From Verrucomicrobiia bacterium (GTDB taxonomy: Bacteria > Verrucomicrobiota > Verrucomicrobiia > Palsa-1439): DNA of 36,647 nt. Below the pieces are notes generated by a model, which was not told the DNA's origin, made no database searches, and saw only the letters and a program-made list of their open reading frames with translations. The translations under genes and the position numbers were made by a program. Every line of letters begins with the position of its first letter. The first letter of the stretch is position 1. Positions 18,826 to 27,334 of the stretch are shown here, piece after piece. Location of the stretch: assembly GCA_025056465.1 (NCBI GenBank), contig JANWVU010000009.1, forward strand, positions 1 through 36,647, read 5' to 3'.

Positions 18826-19809
18826 ATGCATCACAACCCCGACCCTTGTCTCGTCAACACCTTTGAAACACGACTTCACCAACTCGGCCGCGCGCCGCTC
18901 CGTCGCACCACCATCACCACCTTGCAAATCAACCTCGGCAAACGCTGCAACCAAACATGTCAGCACTGCCACGTCAACGCCGGCCCCGCTCGCACCGAGA
19001 TGATGACCCGCCAAACTGCCGACCGCATTCTCGATTGGCTCGCCCACACCACCATCCCCACCGTTGACCTCACCGGTGGCGCGCCCGAACTCAACCCCAA
19101 CTTCCGCTACCTCGTCGAATCCTGCCGCACGCTCCGCCGCCATGTCATTGACCGCTGCAACCTCACCGTCCTATTCGAGCCCGGCCAGCACGACCTCGCG
19201 GAGTTCCTCGCCGACAACCGCGTCGAAATCATCGCCTCACTCCCCTGTTACCTCCCCAACAACGTTGACGCCCAACGCGGCGACGGTGTCTTCGACAAAA
19301 GCATCCGCGCCCTCCAAATCCTCAACGCACTCGGCTACGGCACGGCACCCGACCTCCCGCTCAATCTCGTCTACAACCCGCTCGGCGACACCCTGCCGCC
19401 GCAACAAGCACAATTGGAAGCCGACTACCGGCATCACTTGCGTGCCCACTACGGTATCGTCTTCAACCACCTCTACACGCTCACCAACATGCCCATCGCG
19501 CGATTCGCTGCGTGGCTTCACCGCGAAGGCCGGTACGATTCCTATCTCCAACTGCTCATCGCCAAGTTCAACCCGGCAACCCTCGACCATCTCATGTGCC
19601 GCACCACGCTCTCCATCGGCTGGCGCGGCGAAGTCTACGACTGCGACTTCAACCAAATGCTCGACCTCCGATGGTGCAACCACCAACCGCTCTACCTCTG
19701 GGACATCACCGTCGCCGACACCGAAAACCGTCCCATCATCACCGGCCCGCACTGCTTCGGTTGCACGGCCGGCTGCGGCAGCAGTTGCACCGGCGCACTC
19801 ACCTCGTGA
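18826..19809 (+). CDS. arsS: Radical SAM protein, arsenosugar-biosynthesis ArsS-like / rSAM-Cys-rich (DUF3641-type C-terminus)
   Basis: CNQTCQHCHVNAGPARTEMM (CxxxCxxC), LTGGAPELNPNFRYLVE, C-terminal HCFGCTAGCGSSCTGAL. Confidence 0.88.
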   Translation: MHHNPDPCLVNTFETRLHQLGRAPLRRTTITTLQINLGKRCNQTCQHCHVNAGPARTEMMTRQTADRILDWLAHTTIPTVDLTGGAPELNPNFRYLVESCRTLRRHVIDRCNLTVLFEPGQHDLAEFLADNRVEIIASLPCYLPNNVDAQRGDGVFDKSIRALQILNALGYGTAPDLPLNLVYNPLGDTLPPQQAQLEADYRHHLRAHYGIVFNHLYTLTNMPIARFAAWLHREGRYDSYLQLLIAKFNPATLDHLMCRTTLSIGWRGEVYDCDFNQMLDLRWCNHQPLYLWDITVADTENRPIITGPHCFGCTAGCGSSCTGALTS

Positions 19810-19834
19810 CCGAAACCCATTCCCCGCGCGGGTG

Positions 19835-19876
19835 AATCCCCAATCTCCAATCTCAAATCTGAAATCACCAATCCCC
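19835..19876. repeat. Degenerate heptameric tandem repeat (6 units of AATCNNN)
   Basis: aatcccc aatctcc aatctca aatctga aatcacc aatcccc in perfect 7-nt register. Confidence 0.85.
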
Positions 19877-19947
19877 ACTCATCCGGCATGACCGCCTCCG
19901 CCCCGCCTACCGGCACGTAGCACCCACGCAAAATCCATCTCATCCCC

Positions 19948-20583
19948 ATGACCGCTCCGCACCACGCACCTGAGCAGCTGGTGTTGATGGCTCGATACCC
20001 AACCCCGGGCAAAGTCAAAACGCGACTCGCCACCGAAATCGGCCCGCACCGCGCCGCGACGCTCTACCGACGCTGGCTCCGTCAGCTCGCCCGCGAATTT
20101 TCCCACGCACCCTTCCACGTCGAATGGCGTTTCACCCCGTCGCGCGCACCCTTCCGCCGAGTCACCCGCTGCCCCGGCGCCGCCTACCGGCCCCAACCAC
20201 CCGGCAACCTCGGCCACCGGCTCACCACCATCGTCGCCGACTCTTTCGCCGCAGGCTACCGGCGGGTCATCGTTATCGGTACCGATTGTCCGCTCATGAC
20301 TCGCACAACCATCATGCGCGCCTTCCAACTGCTCCACCGCTATCCGGTTGTCATCCAACCCACCGACGACGGCGGCTATGCGCTCGTCGGGTTGACCGCG
20401 CCATTCGATCTGTTCCGTAACATCGCGTGGAGCACCGATCGCGTCATGGAACAAACCCGACAACGACTCAGCCAGCTCAACCTCTCATGGCGTGAGTTGC
20501 CGAGCACCTTCGACATCGACACCCGTGCCGACCTCGATCGCTGGCGCGCGCTTCAACGCAGTCTCAACCGCTCCACCAGATAA
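19948..20583 (+). CDS. TIGR04282-type (DUF2064) arsenosugar biosynthesis-associated glycosyltransferase
   Basis: LVLMARYPTPGKVKTRLATEIGPHRAATLYR, VIVIGTDCPLMTR, PTDDGGYALVGL. Confidence 0.9.
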   Translation: MTAPHHAPEQLVLMARYPTPGKVKTRLATEIGPHRAATLYRRWLRQLAREFSHAPFHVEWRFTPSRAPFRRVTRCPGAAYRPQPPGNLGHRLTTIVADSFAAGYRRVIVIGTDCPLMTRTTIMRAFQLLHRYPVVIQPTDDGGYALVGLTAPFDLFRNIAWSTDRVMEQTRQRLSQLNLSWRELPSTFDIDTRADLDRWRALQRSLNRSTR

Positions 20584-21767
20584 TCCGCCAGGTGTTGCAC
20601 CCGAACATGCCTCGCACCGGCCCGACGCAACCCCGCCTCGATTTGCATCTGGCAACCGGGGTTTGTCGTGACCACCACGCACGCCCCGCTGCGCAAAATG
20701 TTCTCCACTTTCCGTTGCTGAAGCCGACGCGCCATATCGGGCTCCGTCAGATTGTAGCTACCGGCACTGCCACAACACGTGTCCGACTCCGGCAGCTCCA
20801 CAAACTGCCTACCGGCCACGGCCCGCAACAACTCACGCGGCTGTTGCCGGATGCGTTGCGCGTGCGACAAATGACACGCCTCATGATAGGTCACACGCTT
20901 AGTCCCCTGTTGCGGAAACTCGCGCGTCGCCAACAGCTCCACCAAATCACGCACCCGACCCGCCACGCGCATCGCTTCCTCGTCGCCCAACAAGTGTCCG
21001 TACTCTTTCATCATCGCACCGCAACCCGCCGCATTGACCACCACCCAGTCCACGCCCGATTGCACAAACACCGCAACGTTCCGCCGAGCCAAGTGACGTG
21101 CCTGCACGAGATTCCCGTTGTGCGCGTGCAACGCCCCGCAACACACCTGCCCCTCCGGTACCACCACATCGTACCCCGCCCAATTCAGCAACCGCATCGT
21201 GGCCCGGTGCGTCCCGCGAAATAACACGCTCATCACGCAACCAGTCAGCAACCCAACCCGCCCCCGACGCGGACCGCAGGCCGGTGACTCCGCCGGCAAC
21301 GGCGCGTCATCCCACCGCTCAGGCAACAACTCCATCGGCTCCCGCAGCCACGCCGGTAACCCACCCCGCCGGCCCCACCACCGCGCCAACCCCACCGGCC
21401 ACAACGCCACCCGCAACCGCTGCGGATACGGCAACACCTCATCAATCAGCACCCGACGCAACCACCATTGCCAGCCCCGTCGCCGGTATCCTCGCTCCAC
21501 ATACGCGCGCGTCTGCTCTAGCAACGCGCCGTACGCCACCCCGCTCGGACACGCCACTTCGCATGCCCGACACCCCAAACACCGGTCCAGCGGCCCAACC
21601 ACTCCCGCCGTCAACGACAACCGCCCCGCCGCCAACTGCCGCATCAACCAAATCCGACCCCGCGGGGATTCGTTCTCGTCGCCTGTCTCGCGGTACGTCG
21701 GACACGACCCCAAACACAACCCGCAATGAATGCATGCCCGCGCCGCGTGCTCGTCCAAGAAACCCAT
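20553..21767 (-). CDS. glcF: Glycolate oxidase iron-sulfur subunit
   Basis: CIHCGLCLGSCPTYRETGDENESPRGRI, CLGCRACEVACPSGV, two CCG domains (EGQVCCGALHAHNG; ESDTCCGSAGSYN). Confidence 0.95.
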   Translation of the reverse strand: MGFLDEHAARACIHCGLCLGSCPTYRETGDENESPRGRIWLMRQLAAGRLSLTAGVVGPLDRCLGCRACEVACPSGVAYGALLEQTRAYVERGYRRRGWQWWLRRVLIDEVLPYPQRLRVALWPVGLARWWGRRGGLPAWLREPMELLPERWDDAPLPAESPACGPRRGRVGLLTGCVMSVLFRGTHRATMRLLNWAGYDVVVPEGQVCCGALHAHNGNLVQARHLARRNVAVFVQSGVDWVVVNAAGCGAMMKEYGHLLGDEEAMRVAGRVRDLVELLATREFPQQGTKRVTYHEACHLSHAQRIRQQPRELLRAVAGRQFVELPESDTCCGSAGSYNLTEPDMARRLQQRKVENILRSGACVVVTTNPGCQMQIEAGLRRAGARHVRVQHLADYLVERLRLR

Positions 21768-21772
21768 CACGC

Positions 21773-22537
21773 TCACCGCAACGCCGCCTCCAACCGTGCC
21801 TGCAACCATGCCGGTGCCGACGCCGGCATGGGCAGCGTCCGCCCTCCCCGGTACTCAATCCAACCATTGCCAGCCCGTGCTACGAATTCCTCCGCATGCA
21901 ACTCCGACAACGTCGTCACCAACCGCGACGGCGCCACCGAGGCGCGTTGCGGCAGCGGACGGTTGTAATCCAGCGTTGCCGGCTGCGTCAGACCAAGCGC
22001 GGCCAACTGCTCTTTTTGCCATGCCACTTCCTCCGTGCTACCGGCCACGCCAACCACCACGCGCCGTGGTGACACCACATCCACCACCACCGGCATCAGC
22101 GGCGCTCGCCAAATCGCATCCAACAGCTCAGCCACCGCGCGCCAATCCGGTAGCTCCGCCCCAACGACCGCCTCCGCCTCCGGCAACGGTCGCAATTTGA
22201 ACGTCGCCTCACGCACCGTCCCCAAACGCCCACGCGCGCCCACGAACAATTTGCCCAAATCATAACCGGCCACGTTCTTGACCACCCGACCGCCCGACCG
22301 AATCTCGCTCCCGTTCAGCAACCGCACGCGAATCCCGAGCAGATAATCGCGCACCGTGCCGTACCCGAATCGTCTCGGCCCGCTCAGATTCTGCTCGATC
22401 AATTCGCCAATCGTTGGATCGCCGGGCGGGTCCAGCGGCAACCATTGTCGGTGCGGTGCCAGCACGCGTTGCAATTCCGACAGCCGAACATCGGCACCGA
22501 CCGTCACCACGAAATCGTCCACAAAATGCTGCATCAT
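21773..22537 (-). CDS. glcE: Glycolate oxidase FAD-binding subunit
   Basis: GPRRFGYGTVRDYLLGIRVRLLNGSEIRSGGRVVKNVAGYDLGKLFVGARGRLGTVREATFKL; ATGA overlap with glcD. Confidence 0.93.
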   Translation of the reverse strand: MMQHFVDDFVVTVGADVRLSELQRVLAPHRQWLPLDPPGDPTIGELIEQNLSGPRRFGYGTVRDYLLGIRVRLLNGSEIRSGGRVVKNVAGYDLGKLFVGARGRLGTVREATFKLRPLPEAEAVVGAELPDWRAVAELLDAIWRAPLMPVVVDVVSPRRVVVGVAGSTEEVAWQKEQLAALGLTQPATLDYNRPLPQRASVAPSRLVTTLSELHAEEFVARAGNGWIEYRGGRTLPMPASAPAWLQARLEAALR

Positions 22538-23973
22538 GCCGCCGCCTGTTTCCGCACCTGAAAATCCGCGCACCGTTTCGATCCCGGAAACATCTTGTGC
22601 GGATTGCACCGCCCCACCGGGTCGAACACCCGCCGCACCGCGCGCATCGCCTCCAAATCCGCCGTCCGAAACTGGCGCTCCATGAAATCAATCTTTTCCA
22701 CTCCAATCCCGTGCTCCCCGGTGACACTCCCGCCAAGCGCCAGACAATGCTCCAAAATCTCGTTACCGGCCGCCACCGCTCTCCGCACCTGATCAGGGTC
22801 GCGTTCGTCGAACAACACCAACGGATGAATGTTGCCGTCGCCCGCGTGAAACACGTTCGGAATCCGCAACCCGTACTTTTCGCTCACCGCCCGAATGTGT
22901 CGCATGATCTCCGGCAGCGCCGAACGCGGCACCACACCGTCCTGCGTCAAAAAACTCGGACTTAGCCGGCCAATCGCTCCAAACGCGCGTTTCCGGCACT
23001 TCCACAACTCCGCCCGCTCGCCCTCCGTGCGCGCGTGCCGCACCTCGCGCGCGCCGTGCTCGCGACACAACGTTCGCACCCGTTCCGCTTGTCGTTCCAA
23101 CCCTGCCTCCAAACCGTCCAACTCGATGATCAACACCGCACCGGCATCCGACGGAAAACCAAACCGGTAGGCTTCCTCCACGGCTTGCGTGATCAACTGA
23201 TCCATCATCTCCAACGCCGCCGGTACAATCCCCGCCGCAATGATCGCGCTCACCGCCCGACTCGCCTCGTCCACGCCGGGAAAAATCGCCAGCATCGTCC
23301 GCCACGCCGGCGGCACCGGCACCAACTTCACCAACACGCGCGTCACCACGCCGAACATCCCCTCGCTGCCGACCACCACGCCGCGCAGGTCGTACCCCTC
23401 CACATCATCGCCGCTCTCCCGCGTTGCACCCAACCACACGACCTCCCCGTCCGGCAACACCAGCTCCAACCCAAGCACGTGGTTGGTCGTCACACCGTAT
23501 TTCAACGTGTGCGGCCCACCGGAGTTCATCGCCACATTCCCGCCGACCGTGCACGCGCCCTGACTCGATGGATCCGGCGCAAAATGCAACCCGTACGGTC
23601 GTGCCGCCGCCGAAATGTCCGCGTTGACGCAACCGGCTTCCACCAACGCCCGACGATTCCGCGCGTCCACCTCCAACACCCGATTCATCCGCGCCGTCCC
23701 AATCACCACCCCGCCATCCACCGCCAACACCGCCCCGCTCAAACTCGTACCGGCCCCGCGCGGAATGATCGCCCGCTGATGCCGCGCCGCAATCCGCACG
23801 GCGGTCACCACCTCGTCCGTGGACCGGGGCAACACCACCGCATCCGGTAGGTGTCGTTCCAACGTGTACGCATCACACTCGTACACCACGAGCTGATGCG
23901 GCTCCGCAATCACCGCATCCGCACCCAACGCCGCGCGTAACTCCTCCACCAACGCGTTCGCCAACGTCCGCAC
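22534..23973 (-). CDS. glcD: Glycolate oxidase subunit GlcD (FAD-linked oxidase)
   Basis: PRGAGTSLSGAVLAVDGGVVIGTARMNRVLEVD, TVGGNVAMNSGGPHTLKYGVTTNHVLGLELVLPDGE, GSVTGEHGIGVEK; GTG 23973 preferred over ATG 24033. Confidence 0.94.
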   Translation of the reverse strand: MRTLANALVEELRAALGADAVIAEPHQLVVYECDAYTLERHLPDAVVLPRSTDEVVTAVRIAARHQRAIIPRGAGTSLSGAVLAVDGGVVIGTARMNRVLEVDARNRRALVEAGCVNADISAAARPYGLHFAPDPSSQGACTVGGNVAMNSGGPHTLKYGVTTNHVLGLELVLPDGEVVWLGATRESGDDVEGYDLRGVVVGSEGMFGVVTRVLVKLVPVPPAWRTMLAIFPGVDEASRAVSAIIAAGIVPAALEMMDQLITQAVEEAYRFGFPSDAGAVLIIELDGLEAGLERQAERVRTLCREHGAREVRHARTEGERAELWKCRKRAFGAIGRLSPSFLTQDGVVPRSALPEIMRHIRAVSEKYGLRIPNVFHAGDGNIHPLVLFDERDPDQVRRAVAAGNEILEHCLALGGSVTGEHGIGVEKIDFMERQFRTADLEAMRAVRRVFDPVGRCNPHKMFPGSKRCADFQVRKQAAA

Positions 23974-23995
23974 GGCCGCAGCATAAATATCGCAC

Positions 23996-24025
23996 TTGAG
24001 CGAGTCGAGCGTTGCCCGGTAGCCT
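23996..24025 (+). promoter_or_regulatory. Putative promoter of the aminotransferase gene, leaderless layout
   Basis: TTGAGC-18-TAGCCT 6 nt before ATG 24032. Confidence 0.4.
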
Positions 24026-24031
24026 ACAAGC

Positions 24032-25150
24032 ATGAATCTCCCGTCCTCCGTTCAACCGCCCGACCGATTACTGCTCGGCCCCGGCCCCAGCAACGTACCG
24101 GCCTCCGTTTACGCCGCGATGAGCCGTCCGCTCGTCGGCCATCTCGACCCTTTTTTCGTCCAGTTGATGGAGGAGGTGAAAACCATGCTGCGCGCCGTGT
24201 TCCAAACCCGCAACCCGATGACCTTTCCCGTCAGCGGCACCGGCAGCGCGGGCATGGAGTTCTGCTTCGTCAATCTCATCGAACCGGGCGACGAAGTCGT
24301 CATCGGTGTCAACGGCGTGTTCGGCAATCGCATGTGCGATGTCGCCGAACGCTGCGGCGCGCGCGTGCATCGCATCGAGACGGAGTGGGGCCGCATCATC
24401 GAACCCGATGCACTGGCCACCGCCCTGCGCCAATGCCGGCAGCCCAAACTCGTCGCCGTCGTCCACGCGGAAACCTCCACCGGCGCATTGACCCCACCGG
24501 CCGACCTGGCCCGACTCGCCCACGAGGCCGGTGCCCTGTTCGTGCTCGACACGGTGACTTCACTGGGCGGTTGCCCGGTAGCTCTCGACGACTGGGGCGT
24601 GGACGCCGCCTACAGCGGCACCCAAAAATGTCTCAGCGCCCCACCGGGCCTGGCGCCGGTATCGTTCAGCCCGCGCGCCGTCGAAACCGCGCGCCGTCGC
24701 AAAACAAAAGTCCAAAGCTGGTATCTCGACCTCAACCTGCTCGCCGCCTACTGGGGCGAAGACCGCGTTTACCACCACACGGCGCCCATCTCGATGAACT
24801 ACGCATTGCACGAAGCGTTACGTCTCGTCCTGACCGAGGGACTCGCGGCGCGTTGGCAACGACACCAACAAAATCACCTGCGATTGAAAGCCGGTCTCGA
24901 GTCGCTGGGTATCTCCTTCGCCGCACAGGAGGGCCACCGGCTCTGGCAACTCAACGCCGTTCACGTTCCGCCCGGCGTGGACGAGGCCGCCGTGCGCCAC
25001 CGGCTCCTCAACGAGTTCGGCATCGAAATCGGTGCGGGTCTCGGCCCATGGAAAGGCAAAGTCTGGCGCATCGGATTGATGGGAGAGAACAGCCGACCCG
25101 AAAACGTGGACCGATTGCTCGACGCGCTGCGTCGCACCCTGCATCGCTAG
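24032..25150 (+). CDS. Alanine-glyoxylate / serine-pyruvate-type PLP aminotransferase
   Basis: [70 protein letters not shown] (PLP Lys). Confidence 0.93.
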   Translation: MNLPSSVQPPDRLLLGPGPSNVPASVYAAMSRPLVGHLDPFFVQLMEEVKTMLRAVFQTRNPMTFPVSGTGSAGMEFCFVNLIEPGDEVVIGVNGVFGNRMCDVAERCGARVHRIETEWGRIIEPDALATALRQCRQPKLVAVVHAETSTGALTPPADLARLAHEAGALFVLDTVTSLGGCPVALDDWGVDAAYSGTQKCLSAPPGLAPVSFSPRAVETARRRKTKVQSWYLDLNLLAAYWGEDRVYHHTAPISMNYALHEALRLVLTEGLAARWQRHQQNHLRLKAGLESLGISFAAQEGHRLWQLNAVHVPPGVDEAAVRHRLLNEFGIEIGAGLGPWKGKVWRIGLMGENSRPENVDRLLDALRRTLHR

Positions 25151-25197
25151 CCGGTAGCGCAAACTCTCCCCCGCGTCCCTGCGACCGCCGCGCTGCG

Positions 25198-26439
25198 CTA
25201 GACGGGCAGCGGCCGATCCAAATCGCGCAGTGACTCCAGAACCAGTTGCTTCAACTGCGGCAGACGATGGGCGTCGGTTGCCTCGGCCCCGGGCACGACA
25301 ATTTCATCGAACAGTTGCGAGGGAGATTTTTGTGATTCCTCTCGCGCAATCACCGCCAATGCAGCCGCTGCGCCGCGCGCATACCGGTAGGGCGTGATAC
25401 CGGCTTCCAACGCGAGGCGCATGACTCCAATCAGCCGGTCATCCCAAGCAAGCTTCCGACGCGGGTCGCGCGCCACACGATCCACCGCATCGCGCAACCA
25501 CGGATTGACCATCCGCTCCATCAGGTCGTTCACGTACGCCGCAAAACCGGGCGGACTGAACAGTGCATCCACGCCCGCCCACCGGTGAATCAGCGCCCGA
25601 CCGGATTCCTCAAGGAACGCCGCCCGGGCAAATTCCAGCAGCGCTTTGTCCGCCGCCACATCCGACATGTACCGGTACCCGCGCCGCTGCGCGAGATAGG
25701 CGATGAGCGCGTGTGTGGCGTTATGGCCGTAAAGCTTCGCTTCCTCGAAGGGTTTCAGATCGGGTTTTTCCTCAAACACCGTGATCGCGCGCGAGAACGG
25801 CGGACCCGGTAGCCGATTGATAAGAATCCGGTTGAACTGTTCCACCAACAACGCGCGCGGCAGGTCCGGCGCCAGCGGTGCCAAATCCCACTGCCGGATC
25901 TCCTGCGGGTCGGTCACCACCTTGCTCATTTTCCCGATGACCGTATTGAGAAAACAACATTGCGACGGCAACCGCGCAATGTCGTCAATGCCCAACCGGG
26001 CGCGCACCGCCGCTTCGAGGATTTCCGCCGCGCGAATGTGATTCTCACCGGCATACAAGATGGCCGGAGTGGTTTTTCGCGGCAGGGCCTCGGCCAACAT
26101 TGCCGTCACCGACGCCGCCCCATGATCGTAGTAATCCACGCTGGGCAGCGCCGTCGCCATTTCACAGGCGTCCACGATTGCTTCGACCAGTTTCGCGCGG
26201 TCAGCCGGTACGCTCGGGTTGAAAATCTCCACGCCGCTCACCCGATGCCGTTCCAGACCGGATCGCGTGGCCACATTCACGGCGTATGTGCCACCGGCCC
26301 GCCGCACCGCCGCCACTACATCGCCGATCACTTCCGCAACCACCAAGCGGTCGAATCGGCCCGACCGGTGGGCCTCAAGCAAAAACAACCCGCCCTGAAT
26401 CGCTCCAAAACCAAACCCTACAAATGTCCGCCGCGTCAT
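25198..26439 (-). CDS. Mannitol-1-phosphate 5-dehydrogenase-like protein (mannitol dehydrogenase family)
   Basis: TFVGFGFGAIQGGLFLLEAHRSGRF Rossmann start; KLYGHNATHALIAYLAQRRG; start ATG 26439. Confidence 0.82.
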   Translation of the reverse strand: MTRRTFVGFGFGAIQGGLFLLEAHRSGRFDRLVVAEVIGDVVAAVRRAGGTYAVNVATRSGLERHRVSGVEIFNPSVPADRAKLVEAIVDACEMATALPSVDYYDHGAASVTAMLAEALPRKTTPAILYAGENHIRAAEILEAAVRARLGIDDIARLPSQCCFLNTVIGKMSKVVTDPQEIRQWDLAPLAPDLPRALLVEQFNRILINRLPGPPFSRAITVFEEKPDLKPFEEAKLYGHNATHALIAYLAQRRGYRYMSDVAADKALLEFARAAFLEESGRALIHRWAGVDALFSPPGFAAYVNDLMERMVNPWLRDAVDRVARDPRRKLAWDDRLIGVMRLALEAGITPYRYARGAAAALAVIAREESQKSPSQLFDEIVVPGAEATDAHRLPQLKQLVLESLRDLDRPLPV

Positions 26440-26470
26440 GAACCGCGATGCTGGCCGTCGCCCCGCTCCA

Positions 26471-26501
26471 ATGCAAGCCGATACCCGCATCCCGCTTGCA
26501 T
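26471..26501. promoter_or_regulatory. Divergent promoter with inverted repeat ATGCAAGC-N15-GCTTGCAT
   Basis: Both arms contain TTGCAT (-35-like) reading outward; +strand TTGCAT-17-CATAAA-7-ATG(26532); -strand TTGCAT-17-CAGCAT-8-ATG(26439). Confidence 0.55.
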
Positions 26502-26531
26502 GACTTGCCCGCTTCGCTCATAAACGCGCGC

Positions 26532-27320
26532 ATGAACGAGTCGGTGCGTGGCAAGCGCGGGTTCATCATTGATATGGACGGTGTGCTGTACCACGGCAAC
26601 CGCATCCTACCGGGTGTGCCGGAATTTCTCCGTTGGTTGCATGCCGAACAAAAACGATTCGTCTTCCTCACCAACAGCAGCGAACGCTCACCGCGCGAAT
26701 TGCAGCAGAAACTGGCGCGGTTGGGACTCGAGGTAGCCGAGGAACATTTTTACACGAGCGCGCTGGCGACAGCTTCCTTCCTGGCCAGCCAACGCCCCAA
26801 CGGACGGGTGTACGTTATCGGCGAGGCCGCGTTGATTCATGCACTGTACGATGCCGGGTTCATCATGGACGAAGTAAACCCCGACTATGTTGTTGTGGGC
26901 GAGTCCCACAACTATACCTACGACCGCATCGCGCGCGCCGTGCAACTGGTGCTCAACGGTGCACGCCTGATCGGCACCAACCCGGATCTAACCGGCCCCG
27001 CCGAAAACGGGCTTGTACCGGCTACCGGCGCGTTGATGGCCCCGATCGAACTGGCCACTGGTGCCAAAGCCTATTACGTCGGCAAACCCAACCCGTTGAT
27101 CATGCGTCACGCGCTGAAAAAGTTGGAATGCCGCCGCGAGGAAACCGTCATCATCGGCGATCGCATGGACACCGACATCGTCGCCGGCATCGAGAGCGAG
27201 ATCGAAACCGTGCTCGTGCTCACCGGCGTCACGCGCGAATCCGATCTACCCCGCTTCGCCTACCGGCCCCACCACATCCTGCCCGACCTCACTCACTGGC
27301 TGGGGCGCGGCGATGGTTAG
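26532..27320 (+). CDS. HAD-IIA family phosphatase (NagD / phosphoglycolate phosphatase-like)
   Basis: FIIDMDGVLYHGNRILPGVPEFL, FLTNSSERS, GKPNPLIMRHAL, VIIGDRMDTDIVAGIESEIETVLVLTGV. Confidence 0.93.
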   Translation: MNESVRGKRGFIIDMDGVLYHGNRILPGVPEFLRWLHAEQKRFVFLTNSSERSPRELQQKLARLGLEVAEEHFYTSALATASFLASQRPNGRVYVIGEAALIHALYDAGFIMDEVNPDYVVVGESHNYTYDRIARAVQLVLNGARLIGTNPDLTGPAENGLVPATGALMAPIELATGAKAYYVGKPNPLIMRHALKKLECRREETVIIGDRMDTDIVAGIESEIETVLVLTGVTRESDLPRFAYRPHHILPDLTHWLGRGDG

Positions 27321-27334
27321 AGCAGCTCAAGACT

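Noticed and set aside
19807-19809. TGA at the end of arsS as a possible selenocysteine codon (related rSAM proteins can be selenoproteins)
   Set aside because: The Cys-rich C-terminal domain is already complete with Cys residues; downstream frame runs into the heptamer repeat, and no SECIS-like hairpin of the expected form was seen.
21098-22072. 324-aa plus-strand ORF
   Set aside because: Antisense to glcF/glcE, low-complexity composition.
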